The position numbers were made by a program, and so were the translations under genes. The notes under the pieces were generated by a model that saw only the letters and a program-made list of their open reading frames with translations, had not been told where the DNA came from and ran no database searches. Positions 1 through 9,633 of a DNA stretch of 64,000 nt are shown piece by piece. The stretch comes from Aquipluma nitroreducens (GTDB lineage: Bacteria; Bacteroidota; Bacteroidia; Bacteroidales; Prolixibacteraceae), in assembly GCF_009689585.1 (NCBI RefSeq), contig NZ_AP018694.1:248001-312000 (forward strand). Reading direction: 5' to 3'. Each line of letters begins with the position of its first letter. The stretch's first letter is position 1.

Positions 1-1004
1 TCGAGCAACGATTTTTTACGGACGTCATTATTATCGAATGAGGAATAAAGGCCAGGTTGACTGAGGAGCCCATTCGGACTTCCAGGGTAATTTCCGGTAC
101 GTGATATGGCAAATTTCTGGTATTCCTGAACACACATAGACTGTAAATAATTCCCAGTAGTTCCGGACTTACTATCATAAGGAATCATGAAGATATTTTC
201 CTTGGAAACCTCATTCTGAATTAAAAAATTCGTGAAATAGTTTGGTTCCAGGATGTAATTCGTTACTTTCTTACAAGCATTTATACAATCTTGCCACCTC
301 GGAGTTCCTGTAAAAACTTCAGCATTTAAATACAGCCGGCCTAATAATGCATTGGCAACATTTTGAGTAAATCTCGCATAAATGGTTGCACTTGGAAGTT
401 CGTTTACGATGTCTTTTAATTCTGACTCAACAAATTCGAAGACTTGCTTCCTGCTGGAATTGGCAGGTAATTCGGCATTTTTATAATCGGTAACAATAGG
501 TACATTTCCGAACATATCCAATAATTGATAGTAATAATATGCTCTTATTCCCCTCAATTCAACATTAATAGCCTTTTTTTGTTCTTCACTGAGGTTGGAT
601 TCTTCTACCTGAAAAATTACTGAATTTACTTTTGAAACGCCTTCAAAACAATATCTCCAGGAAGCTAAAATCATTCTGTTTGCAGGGGTCCATGTATGTT
701 TCTGAGCTTCCAGATAAACTCCTCCATCGTACCAGCCACCACCAACTTTAGTTGCGATGCATGCTTCTTCTGAAGCAATTTCATTTAAAAAGAAGACATA
801 TTCGCCGGTTGGATAGGAAATTGTAATTCCATCATTAAACCCCCGTAATGAAGCATAAGCATTTCCAACAATTGTTTTGATTTCCTCCGGGGTCTTTCCA
901 TATTCAACAGATGCCACTTTATCATACAGTTTTTCGTCAAGTTTCGTACAGCTCATGGTAAATATAAGAGCCAGAGAGATATATATTATTTTTTTCATCT
1001 TCAT
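1..1004 (-). CDS. SusD/RagB-family outer-membrane lipoprotein (3' end outside window)
   Basis: Glycan-binding lipoprotein that partners the adjacent SusC porin on the cell surface. I translated it by hand: it opens with a short hydrophobic signal and a lipobox (FTMSC, Cys19), followed by SusD-like sequence including ELRGIRAYYYYQLLDMFGNV, the typical TPR-like helix of the family. About 334 codons are present and the C-terminal part lies beyond base 1. Two in-frame ATGs exist (1004 and 998). It starts 15 bp downstream of the SusC stop, so the two are co-transcribed. The family is clear; the glycan bound is unknown. Confidence 0.9.
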   Translation of the reverse strand, partial: MKMKKIIYISLALIFTMSCTKLDEKLYDKVASVEYGKTPEEIKTIVGNAYASLRGFNDGITISYPTGEYVFFLNEIASEEACIATKVGGGWYDGGVYLEAQKHTWTPANRMILASWRYCFEGVSKVNSVIFQVEESNLSEEQKKAINVELRGIRAYYYYQLLDMFGNVPIVTDYKNAELPANSSRKQVFEFVESELKDIVNELPSATIYARFTQNVANALLGRLYLNAEVFTGTPRWQDCINACKKVTNYILEPNYFTNFLIQNEVSKENIFMIPYDSKSGTTGNYLQSMCVQEYQKFAISRTGNYPGSPNGLLSQPGLYSSFDNNDVRKKSLL

Positions 1005-1018
1005 ATATTTATAAAAGT

Positions 1019-4000
1019 TTAAAAAGAAAGGTTAACACCTATAGAAATTGTCCTTGTTTTGGGGTAGTAATTATAGACGTCCATCCCCGGATGATCCAAC
1101 CCATCAATGTTTACTTCAGGATCGATTCCGCTATACTTGGTCAATACAAAAAGGTTTTCACCAGTGAAATAGATTCTGCATTTCTCAATACCAATTTTCT
1201 CGGTGTCAATAGTATAGCCTAGGGTGACGTTTTGAAGCCGAAGGAATGAAGCATCTTCAATCCATTGACTGGAGAAAGATGCATTTGATGTAATGCCACT
1301 TGTAAGCGAACTATTTGTAACGTTGTTCAGAGGCATCCGATTAGGATCGCTCAACACCATGTTTGTGGCATTCAATACTTTCTGTCCAAACATACCGTAA
1401 GTTGCGATTTGAAAATCAAATCTCTTGTAATTCAAATCAGTACTCAATCCAACATTGTACTTTGGCTGTGCATTGCCTAAATCTTGGGCTATTCCATTAT
1501 TTGCATACATAATTGCCCCATCTTTGTCTAATCCTATACTTTTAGGACCCCAAAAAGTTCCGACAGCATAACCTTCTTTTATTACCTGCGCGTACTGACC
1601 TGACATTCCTGGAAGACCGTGAAGCGATCCAGAATAAATTGCGTCGGTCTGATAGGTTTGATTGGACAATTTTTCAATTTTCTGGACATTGTGCGATAAG
1701 GTAAGTGTTGCATTCCAGCTCAAATGAGTTTTCTTCAGCAAATTGGCATTAAGGGTCAACTCAACCCCCTTATTACTTAAATCTCCCACATTGGCCAGGA
1801 TGGTTCCATATAAATACGGAGGCTGGGGAACTTCATAAGTATAAAGAAGATTACTCGTTTTTTTGCTGTAGATTTCAAACGACCCATTAATAAATTTAAA
1901 GACTGAAAAATCTATCCCGAAATTTAACTGGGCAGTTGATTCCCATTTCAAATCTGGATTATCGTTTTGAATAATACCATAAGATTGTTTCCAACTGCTG
2001 GTTTCTGCATCATAATAGGGAGCACCACCTGCACCGATCAACGACAGAGATTTATATTCACCTATGCCATCCTGGTTTCCGGTAATCCCATATCCGGCCC
2101 TTAATTTTAGATTATCAAGCCATCCTGAATAGTTTTTCATAAATGACTCTTCGGAAATGCGCCATGCCAAAGAAGCCGATGGGAAAAGACCCCATTTATT
2201 GTTAGCGCCAAAGCGTGACGAACCATCTTTACGCAAACTGGCTGTTGCCAGATATTTATTGTTGTAATTGTAATTTGCACGGCCATAGAACGAAATGAGG
2301 TTCGAGCGTCCTTTGAAAGAACTTACATCAGTGGCCCTAATGTCTTGTCCTGATCCCAGATTATTATACGAAAATGCGTCGGTGTCAAAACTTCTTCTTT
2401 GTGCCCCAAAACCTTCATATGTGTGATCCAGATAAGAATATCCTGCCAAAACGTTTAACTTATTCTCTCCATTAAATTTGATATCATACGTCAGGTATGA
2501 TTCCAGTTGTTTATTCGAAAAATCGGTCAAAGATCGATCTGCCCTGCCATTATCCGTCTGACCTATTATTACTGCATAAGTTGGTATATAAAGACGGTTC
2601 TGAATCGAATTATATTCATAAGAAGCGTTGATAACACCTTTTAACCCTTTAATAATTTCCAATTCAACTTTTCCGTACCCAAACATTCGTTGTTGTGAAT
2701 TATCAGATGTTCGGTTAGTTAAAATTTCAACAGGATTCTCGTAAGAAACACCAGATATATTACTGAATTCTCCATTTGCATTCCTTATTGGAATAGTTGG
2801 ATTTAAATTGAATGCCCTTTGAAATATCGAAAAATCTATGGTATTTAATATTCCAACATTTATCTCATTTTTTTTGTCAAAAGTGCTATGAATTCCAGCT
2901 TCCAATCTTAATTTTTTATTCAGTGCATACTGATGTCCAGATAGACTAGCTCCAATCCTTTCCAATCCACTTGTTATAATTGCCCCCTTATTATTTAGGT
3001 AATTCAGGGAAACACGACTTCCTCCATCTTCACCATTGTTTGAAAATGAAACAGTTTGTGATTTTACAACAGATGTTTGTTGTATCGATTTTTGCCAATC
3101 AGTGTCACCACCATAGTCGACTGCACCAACCGAATTATTATCCTTAACATATTTTCTCCATTGGCTGGCAGATAATAAATCAACGTTTTTTGCAACTTTT
3201 CCCATGGCATAATATCCATCATATTTGACGGTCTTTCCTTTGTGGGTGCTGTTGGTTGTTACAATGATGACGCCGTTGGCTCCCCTTGAACCGTATATGG
3301 CGCAAGCAGAGGCGTCTTTTAAAACATCTATGGAAATAATTTCTGAAGGTTGAATTGTATTAAAATCCACTCCCGAAATTCCATCTACAACAACCAATGG
3401 ACCATTGCTGGCGGAAAGTGATGTGCCTCCTCTTAAACGCAATGATGCCGTACTGGTAGGATCGCCCGACGATTGAATAACCGATAGTCCGGATACTTTT
3501 CCTTGTAATAATTGCTCGGTCGAAAATACAACACCTTTTTTAAGGTTCATGGAAGAAACAGATGCAACAGAACCCGTTAAATCACTTCTCTTTAATGTTC
3601 CATACCCGACAGCAACGACTTCGTCAATCCCAAAAGCCTCTTCAACAAGCATCACATTTATTGATGTTTTACTCTCAGCTACAATCTCTTGGGTTTTCAT
3701 TCCTACGAAAGAAAATTGCAAAGTTGCATTCGCCGGAATATTTGACAGTGAATAATTTCCATTAGCATCGGTAATCGTTCCTGTAGTTGTACCTTTTATA
3801 ACTACAGAGACACCAGGTAATGAACCCCCAGATGAATCGGTAACTTTACCGGAAATGGATTTTTGCTGCTGGAAAGCATTGTCAATATTATTTTTCACAG
3901 AACTTGGAAAAATAATAATATTCCGGTCAACAATCTTATATGTTAGATCAGTGCTACCAAGAAGATCAGAGACTAACTCTAAGATATTCTTATTATTAAC

Positions 4001-4261
4001 ATCAATAGATTTTCTTTCTACATCACGAATTTGTTCGTTTTGGTAGAAAAACCGATACTCAGATTGCTCTTCAATCTTGTTGAAAATTTCACTTAAAGTG
4101 CCATTTTCAACTTTAACAGAAACTTTTGAATTTTGGGAATATAGTGACGCCGAAACGTCAATGACCAAAATAAGTACCAAAAAGGCTGTCAGTTTCATAA
4201 CTCGTAATAATTTTGTCCAACCTGCTCTTGCCAGATGGTCCGTTAATCGTTTTTTTTTCAT
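1019..4261 (-). CDS. SusC/RagA-family TonB-dependent outer-membrane receptor with STN domain
   Basis: Outer-membrane importer of oligosaccharides, 1,080 residues, the usual SusC length. Order of parts: a basic N-terminus and hydrophobic signal (about residues 20-42), a secretin/TonB short N-terminal (STN) domain (about 46-115), a carboxypeptidase-regulatory-like beta-sandwich (GKVTDSSGGSLPGVSV, about 138-205), a TonB plug (VAVGYGTLKRSDLTGSV, about 216-335) and a beta-barrel ending in the aromatic terminal strand NLSF. The STN domain indicates signalling to the FecR/ECF pair encoded just upstream. Its carboxypeptidase-like segment is nearly identical to that of the second SusC at 9634, pointing to duplication or gene conversion within the genome. 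The substrate cannot be read from sequence. Confidence 0.95.
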   Translation of the reverse strand: MKKKRLTDHLARAGWTKLLRVMKLTAFLVLILVIDVSASLYSQNSKVSVKVENGTLSEIFNKIEEQSEYRFFYQNEQIRDVERKSIDVNNKNILELVSDLLGSTDLTYKIVDRNIIIFPSSVKNNIDNAFQQQKSISGKVTDSSGGSLPGVSVVIKGTTTGTITDANGNYSLSNIPANATLQFSFVGMKTQEIVAESKTSINVMLVEEAFGIDEVVAVGYGTLKRSDLTGSVASVSSMNLKKGVVFSTEQLLQGKVSGLSVIQSSGDPTSTASLRLRGGTSLSASNGPLVVVDGISGVDFNTIQPSEIISIDVLKDASACAIYGSRGANGVIIVTTNSTHKGKTVKYDGYYAMGKVAKNVDLLSASQWRKYVKDNNSVGAVDYGGDTDWQKSIQQTSVVKSQTVSFSNNGEDGGSRVSLNYLNNKGAIITSGLERIGASLSGHQYALNKKLRLEAGIHSTFDKKNEINVGILNTIDFSIFQRAFNLNPTIPIRNANGEFSNISGVSYENPVEILTNRTSDNSQQRMFGYGKVELEIIKGLKGVINASYEYNSIQNRLYIPTYAVIIGQTDNGRADRSLTDFSNKQLESYLTYDIKFNGENKLNVLAGYSYLDHTYEGFGAQRRSFDTDAFSYNNLGSGQDIRATDVSSFKGRSNLISFYGRANYNYNNKYLATASLRKDGSSRFGANNKWGLFPSASLAWRISEESFMKNYSGWLDNLKLRAGYGITGNQDGIGEYKSLSLIGAGGAPYYDAETSSWKQSYGIIQNDNPDLKWESTAQLNFGIDFSVFKFINGSFEIYSKKTSNLLYTYEVPQPPYLYGTILANVGDLSNKGVELTLNANLLKKTHLSWNATLTLSHNVQKIEKLSNQTYQTDAIYSGSLHGLPGMSGQYAQVIKEGYAVGTFWGPKSIGLDKDGAIMYANNGIAQDLGNAQPKYNVGLSTDLNYKRFDFQIATYGMFGQKVLNATNMVLSDPNRMPLNNVTNSSLTSGITSNASFSSQWIEDASFLRLQNVTLGYTIDTEKIGIEKCRIYFTGENLFVLTKYSGIDPEVNIDGLDHPGMDVYNYYPKTRTISIGVNLSF

Positions 4262-4352
4262 AGTTTTGAAAAGATTTATAGTTTTTAAATCAATGAATTA
4301 AGGTGATATTTCGTTTGGTGCGGGTATCACCTTTTTTAGTCTTTAATGTTTC

Positions 4353-5336
4353 TCATTTATTGAGAGTTAGTTTGATCGTTTTATTGTTTATTTCATAGTT
4401 AATTGGGATTGTGAGGTTAATAAATTCAAGGACTCTGTATATATTTAAATTATTAATAGTGCCGGTATAATGAATGTTTTCAAAGGTGGCTCTGTTATAG
4501 TCGAAGTTTACTGCATAGTATCTTTCCAGTTTCAAGATCAAATCGTTAAAGGATTCATTTTCGAAAACCAGAATGCCCTGTTTCCATAAAATATCATTTT
4601 GAACAATGGCTTCAGTTTTGTTCAAGGTTTGGGTTTCTGCATCATAAGATACTTTCTCCCCAGGTCGAATATCAATAACTTTATCACTTTTAAATAAAGT
4701 CATTTCTATTTTGCCTGAAAGTAGGGATGCTTCTGTAATCTTTGATCCAGAATAATGGGATACATTGAACTTCGTGCCGAGTACTTTAATTTTTGTATCA
4801 CCGGTTTCAATTACAAATGGATAATCTGGAGAATGATTTACTTCAAAATAGGCCTCCCCGTTTAAACTAACTTTTCGTTCGTTTTTGTCAGGACAATATT
4901 TTATAATTGACCCTGCATTAAGCCAAACCAAACTTCCATCAGGAAGAGAAACCTTGCTTCGTTGTCCAGCCTCAGTTGAAACCTCCACCCAATTGTTTTT
5001 ATAAAAAAGATTTGTTTCTGATGCGATATAAATGGATAAACCCCCAATAGAAATAACAAATACCAATACTGCTGCAACTCTTAACAAATAGTAAATTAGT
5101 GATCTTCCGTGGCCGTCTGCTTCAGTTGATTTTACTCGCGTCAAGAGTCTTTCTCTGGCAATATTCAGTCTATCAGATGATCTTTCTTCAACAGAAAGTT
5201 CCCAGAATGCTTCTAAGTTGTTTAAAAACGATACATTTAAAGGAGATTTTTTCTCCCACCAGGATATTGTATCTACTTCATCCTTGTTAGCTACTTTTAG
5301 TAATATGCGGGCTATTATTAAAGGAATGTCTCTCAT
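4353..5336 (-). CDS. FecR-family anti-sigma factor
   Basis: Inner-membrane regulator of 327 residues that holds the cognate ECF sigma factor until the STN domain of SusC signals. A cytoplasmic N-terminus (1-80) is followed by one membrane segment (about 81-106), a periplasmic FecR domain (AGQRSKVSLPDGSLVWLNAGSIIKY at about 123-147, with FEVNHSPDYPFVIETGDTKIKVLGTKFNV after it) and a C-terminal DUF4974-like domain (about 255-325). It lies between the sigma gene and susC on the same strand, the standard order for Bacteroidota polysaccharide-utilisation loci. Confidence 0.93.
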   Translation of the reverse strand: MRDIPLIIARILLKVANKDEVDTISWWEKKSPLNVSFLNNLEAFWELSVEERSSDRLNIARERLLTRVKSTEADGHGRSLIYYLLRVAAVLVFVISIGGLSIYIASETNLFYKNNWVEVSTEAGQRSKVSLPDGSLVWLNAGSIIKYCPDKNERKVSLNGEAYFEVNHSPDYPFVIETGDTKIKVLGTKFNVSHYSGSKITEASLLSGKIEMTLFKSDKVIDIRPGEKVSYDAETQTLNKTEAIVQNDILWKQGILVFENESFNDLILKLERYYAVNFDYNRATFENIHYTGTINNLNIYRVLEFINLTIPINYEINNKTIKLTLNK

Positions 5337-5456
5337 TCTAAATAATACATTTTAATGTCATTTGGTATAAGGACAAATCTTTTTGTGAATTTCCCCAAAA
5401 GAAATTGAATTATTTTGTGAAATTTTGAATAAAAACGTCTAATCAGGTTTTCGGGA

Positions 5457-6086
5457 CTAAAAGAAGAGTAGAAAAGTCATTAATCCATGAGAATTTTTAG
5501 GATTAGTAAGATCAATATTTAGTTGCTCCGCAATTTTCTTTATCGCTATAGCAACTTGGTTATCGACTGTTTTTGCAGAAATATTGAGAACCTGAGCAAC
5601 TTCATTACGATTAAGTCCATCTTCGCGAATTAATTTAAAAATGATTTTGCATTTAGAGGGTAGTTGCAGCACTGCTTCATTTAATGCGCCAAACATTTCA
5701 TGTTCGATAAGATCACTTTCTGCTGATGGGTTATAATCAGCTAGCTGGATATAGGAGTTCTCCAGAATATCAAAGTGAAATTTCCGTTCTTTTTTTAGAA
5801 CATTTATCGACTTATTTCTTACAGATATGTACAAATATGTTTCAATATTATTTATTGCGTCCAAAGTTTTACTGTTCTCCCAAAGTTTCAGAAAAACATC
5901 AAGGACAATTTCTTCGGCTAATAAATCTGATTTTACAATGGTCGTTGCAAATTGGTTTAACCTGATAAAGTAATAATCAAAAAAATCAGTAAACGATTCT
6001 TGAGATAATTCTTCTTTAAACCGGATAAATTTATATTTTCCTTTTTTCTCCAAGTTTACAGGTTTTGCTGAAAATGATGGATGCAA
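5457..6086 (-). CDS. ECF-type RNA polymerase sigma factor (Bacteroidales PUL type)
   Basis: Extracytoplasmic-function sigma-70 factor of 209 residues. Region 2 (FTDFFDYYFIRLNQFATTIVKSDLLAEEIVLDVFLKLWENS, about 32-72) binds core polymerase and the -10 element. Region 4 (about 140-195) contains the helix-turn-helix EDGLNRNEVAQVLNISAKTVDNQVAIAIKKI, which recognises the upstream promoter element. It is the first gene of a leftward sigma-FecR-SusC-SusD set and presumably activates susCD when the FecR partner is released. It ends in a hydrophobic LLFF tail, common in this group. Confidence 0.93.
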   Translation of the reverse strand: MHPSFSAKPVNLEKKGKYKFIRFKEELSQESFTDFFDYYFIRLNQFATTIVKSDLLAEEIVLDVFLKLWENSKTLDAINNIETYLYISVRNKSINVLKKERKFHFDILENSYIQLADYNPSAESDLIEHEMFGALNEAVLQLPSKCKIIFKLIREDGLNRNEVAQVLNISAKTVDNQVAIAIKKIAEQLNIDLTNPKNSHGLMTFLLFF

Positions 6087-6427
6087 TTTTAAGAATTAAT
6101 AACGGATTTTTAACATCCTTAATTGCAATAGTAGAGGATCGGTTAATTTTGACAATCAAATTATTTAAAGCATGCTTTTCTATGCTCCGATTATAGCTGA
6201 CAATATTTCATTAAGGATATTCAAAGTTATTAAATGATTTTCTTACAGAAGCATCTTTTCACCGGGAATCGAACATATTCCATATGTGGCTGATATTCAA
6301 TATCATAAAAATACTTAATCAAAAGAGTCTCAATTTAGCTCCTCGTTCTGATTATCAATATATTACAATGCAAATGTACGCAAATTTTATTGATTTATTA
6401 TTACAAGTATATATCTGCAATGAGTAT
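6087..6427. other. Intergenic, no gene seen
   Basis: A 341-bp AT-rich gap between the start of the leftward ECF sigma gene and the 3' end of the broken ATPase gene. Neither strand carries a convincing reading frame, and I see no strong hairpin. It should hold the promoter of the leftward sigma gene, but no clear TTG-N20-TAnnTTTG match was found. Confidence 0.5.
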
Positions 6428-7618
6428 TTAATACAAAAATCCAAATAACCAGATTGGAACCTTGTTTTCTCCTCCGGTTTCTATATCATCTGCAGCAATC
6501 AGATATTTATCGAGATGCTTTACCTTAAATGAACTTTTGCCTTTACCTCCAACCTCGATAGTCAATCCATCAATGACAAAGTCACCTTCTGTAGGAGAAC
6601 TCACTTTTAATCCGGCATTGAATAATTGATTTAAAACAAATGTTTCCTTTATGTTCCCGATATCAGGCTTTTCTTTTAACGCAAAGGCAAGGTTGGTATT
6701 TTCCAGAAATATTTTGTCCGATTTTTGTAACGTTGAAACACCTTTCCCTTCTATACTTAGAGTATTTAGCAATCGTGCGTCTTGTAATTGATAGATATAT
6801 TGATAGACACTATCACGACTCAAATCAAGTTTTCTGGAAAGTGCGGCAATGTTCGGTTTGAAGGGAACCGATTCTGCGATTACACCTAATAATTTTTTAA
6901 CCTTGGTCGCAGTACCTGAATTATATGAAACGATGTAAGCAAGATCAGTATCTACAATTGTATTAATTATTTGGTTTAATTTCATCAGATAGGTATCTTC
7001 TCCTTCAACAATAATTGGTAGATAGCCTACTTCTAAATATTTGCGGAATGCCGGTAGCGGACGAAATCCTTCAGTGATCATCCGGCTCAGACTTCGATGA
7101 TTATTGTTGATATCATCCATTTTAAATGCATCAAAACTTACCCCATTGGTAAATATTAAATATTCCCGAAAAGAGAGACCTGCAAGTATATAACTTACAA
7201 CTCTCCTACTTAAGTCGGCCTCCCCACGGTAAATATCTAAAGCTGAGGAGGCTGAAAAAATAACCTGCATTTCCGGTAATCCATCATTGATGTTCTTCAA
7301 TTCAACTGACCAATTGGGATATTTATGAACTTCATCGATAAATAGTATTTTTCCACCTTGCTTATACCAATCATTTGCTGTTTCTAATAAGATGTGATTA
7401 TAAAACCAGATATGATCAGCGGTGATGTACAGTGCATTAGAAGGTAACTCCATGTCATACTTTAAATGCTGCAGCATTAGAGTAGTTTTTCCTGCACCTC
7501 ATGGCCCTTTAATTCCAATCATTCGCTGTTCCCAGTTAATCCGGTTATGCAAATATCTTCGGAAGTCATTCTTTACAGGTCACAAAAGATTTTCTTGAAA
7601 CTCAAATAAAATATCCAT
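6428..7618 (-). pseudogene. AAA-family ATPase with DUF4143-type C-terminus, broken by two TGA codons
   Basis: ATP-binding protein of the AAA_14/DUF4143 class that is widespread and of unclear role in Bacteroidota. The intact downstream part (349 codons, from 7477) contains Walker B-like ILFIDEVHKYPNW and the C-terminal PD-(D/E)XK-like DUF4143 part (FVLNQLFNAG...FVIDGLTIEVGGKGKSS). Reading on upstream to the natural ATG at 7616-7618 (MDILFEFQENLL) stays in frame but meets TGA at 7580-7582 and a second TGA at 7499-7501. The second falls exactly inside the Walker A loop (GP-stop-GAGKTT, where Arg or Gln is usual). Both changes are single-base, so the gene is recently inactivated. Without Walker A the downstream frame cannot be an active ATPase. 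Confidence 0.85.
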
Positions 7619-7833
7619 TTTATGTCGATTTAATACGACAACAATGTTGATTCCATTCGACAGAATGGTTAATTAATTTATTCGGTAACCCAACCTCTGG
7701 AAAGTGAGAAAGAATAATTGTAAATTCGAACTATTCGAAGTTAAGGAAGCGATCACTACTGATTTTTAAAAAGTTGCAGAATAGGATTATATTTCATTCT
7801 TTTGATCGGTTTATCTTCAACATTAGTTACAGA

Positions 7834-8430
7834 ATGAAACAGGGTGTGTCAAACGAGGAATTCTTCATTTTACAAAGGATGATAGAAGGTGATGAAAATG
7901 CCTTCAAATATTTCTTTGACGCATATTATGATAATCTTTGCAACTTCGTCAACAGTTATTTGCGCGATGAAACACTTTCGGAAGACGTGGTTCAAAGCAT
8001 TTTTATTTATTTATGGGAGAAAAAAGATTCCCTTTCGTCCAATTGTTCTATAAAGTCATACCTATACACAGCTTCAAAAAATAAAAGTCTAAATCAACTC
8101 CGAAACATTAAAAACAAAAACAAAATTATAGGTGAACTTTTAACTCAACCTGAATTGATTTCTGATGAAAGGGCTGACCGATTCCTGGAATTTGAAGAAT
8201 TAAAAACGATTATTTCCAATGCGATTGATGGACTGCCAACGCAATGCAAAACTATCTATCAGTTAAGCAGGGATGAAGGGTTGACAAACAAAGAGATTGC
8301 AGAAAAACTGGGCATTACGGTTAAAACAGTCGAGAACCAGATGACCATTGCCATCCGAAAAATAAAATTTTTTTTACAGCCATATCACGACCAAATATTC
8401 ATTTTTTTCATTGTTGCAAATTTCTTTTGA
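7834..8430 (+). CDS. ECF-type RNA polymerase sigma factor (second PUL)
   Basis: Second ECF sigma factor. I place the start at the ATG at 7834 (MKQGVSNEEFF, 198 residues) because conserved sequence begins there; the frame extends upstream to 7774 with 20 unlikely residues. Region 2 covers DENAFKYFFDAYYDNLCNFV through SEDVVQSIFIYLWEKK. The C-terminal region 4 helix-turn-helix is EGLTNKEIAEKLGITVKTVENQMTIAIRKI, almost the same as in the leftward sigma factor. It leads a rightward sigma-FecR-SusC-SusD set, is divergent from the broken ATPase, and should activate the SusCD pair downstream. Confidence 0.93.
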   Translation: MKQGVSNEEFFILQRMIEGDENAFKYFFDAYYDNLCNFVNSYLRDETLSEDVVQSIFIYLWEKKDSLSSNCSIKSYLYTASKNKSLNQLRNIKNKNKIIGELLTQPELISDERADRFLEFEELKTIISNAIDGLPTQCKTIYQLSRDEGLTNKEIAEKLGITVKTVENQMTIAIRKIKFFLQPYHDQIFIFFIVANFF

Positions 8431-8492
8431 TTCGTTTTGGGGGTTAATAGTGGTTTAAGTGCTGTAGTAACAAATAGCAACTTATCAGCATT

Positions 8493-9467
8493 ATGGAAAA
8501 TCAAGTTCCCATACACAATATCATCCAGAATATCGCATCAAATGGGGTGGAATATGCAAAGGAAATCCGGGAATGGTTGGATGATTCCAATGAAAATAAA
8601 AAAGTTTATCAGGATCTTCTTGAAATTTGGCACGTAACAGGTAGCTTTCCTGAACAATTCTCACCCAACAGGCCGAAAGCATGGTTGAAAGTGCAACAAC
8701 ACATTCATTCCCCTAAAAGGAAATACTTTTTATACCGTAGGATTGGGCAAATTGCTGCTGCAATCATTGTTGTTTTTCTAAGTGTATGGACAGGGACCGA
8801 ACTCAACATCTGGAAACAAAAAAACCAGTATACAGAGGTTTTTTCACCAGCAGGACAGAAAACCAGAATTATCTTACCCGATAGTTCAATAGTGCTATTG
8901 AACGGTAATTCACAAATCAGGTACAGCCGGAATTTCAATGATGGGAACCGAAATGTCGAATTGATGGGAGAAGGTTTTTTTGATGTACGGAAGGATTTAT
9001 CCAGGCAGTTTATTGTAAGGACTTCTGAACTTGATGTCAAAGTCTTTGGAACATCTTTTAATGTAAAAGCATATGAAAATGACCAAAACGTAGAGGTAGG
9101 ACTTAAAAACGGAAAGATCGGGATTGATCGTAATGAAAAGGCAATAGCACAACTAACCCCTGGACAGGTGGCAACTTTTGATAAAAAAGAACAGAAATTA
9201 GATATCGGGGAAATGGATATTAATTTAGTTTCCGCCTGGACAAGAGAAGAAATGGTATTTGAAGAAGATTCTCTTGAAGAAATCATCAAGTACCTGGAAC
9301 GTTGGTATGGTGTTAATATTCAGGTTGCACCGGAATTGCTAAATGGGGAACTACTTACATTTAAGGTAAAAACAGAATCCCTGAGTGAACTTTTAAAGCT
9401 GATTAATATACTCAAGCCAATAAAATATCATATTGACGGGAAACAAGTAATTATTACTAAACCATAA
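8493..9467 (+). CDS. FecR-family anti-sigma factor (second PUL)
   Basis: Membrane-bound anti-sigma/regulator of 324 residues following the ECF sigma gene by 62 bp. One membrane segment lies at about 83-102 (RIGQIAAAIIVVFLSVW). The periplasmic FecR domain begins at about 115 (AGQKTRIILPDSSIVLLNGNSQI) and includes GTSFNVKAYENDQNVEVGLKNGKI. A C-terminal DUF4974-like domain (MVFEEDSLEEIIKYLERWYG, about 255-322) would contact the STN domain of the SusC encoded next. Confidence 0.93.
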   Translation: MENQVPIHNIIQNIASNGVEYAKEIREWLDDSNENKKVYQDLLEIWHVTGSFPEQFSPNRPKAWLKVQQHIHSPKRKYFLYRRIGQIAAAIIVVFLSVWTGTELNIWKQKNQYTEVFSPAGQKTRIILPDSSIVLLNGNSQIRYSRNFNDGNRNVELMGEGFFDVRKDLSRQFIVRTSELDVKVFGTSFNVKAYENDQNVEVGLKNGKIGIDRNEKAIAQLTPGQVATFDKKEQKLDIGEMDINLVSAWTREEMVFEEDSLEEIIKYLERWYGVNIQVAPELLNGELLTFKVKTESLSELLKLINILKPIKYHIDGKQVIITKP

Positions 9468-9520
9468 CACATTCTGCCGATGAAGAAAGACAACTAATCT
9501 TATTTAAACTAAAAACAAAA

Positions 9521-9543
9521 AGGCTTGCCATAAAGGCAAACCT
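9521..9543 (+). terminator. Hairpin between fecR and susC
   Basis: AGGCTTGCC pairs with GGCAAACCT around a 5-nt loop with one C-A mismatch, and is followed by TTCTT. It lies between the anti-sigma gene and susC. It would separate constitutive sigma/FecR transcription from induced susCD transcription, or attenuate read-through. The short U-tract makes it a weak terminator. Confidence 0.45.
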
Positions 9544-9633
9544 TTCTTAATCAAAAAATTATTAACTCAGCTTGGTGAAAAGGTTACCGACATAACCTCA
9601 ATCCAATGAAGGCTGAATAAACATTACAAAACT

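Noticed and set aside
7499-7501. TGA as selenocysteine or a recoded codon
   Set aside because: No SECIS-like hairpin was noticed, the family has no Cys there, and a second TGA lies upstream; inactivation is simpler.
8705-9289. 194-codon minus-strand frame
   Set aside because: Lies wholly antisense to the FecR gene at 8493-9467, which has clear domains; serine-rich shadow translation.
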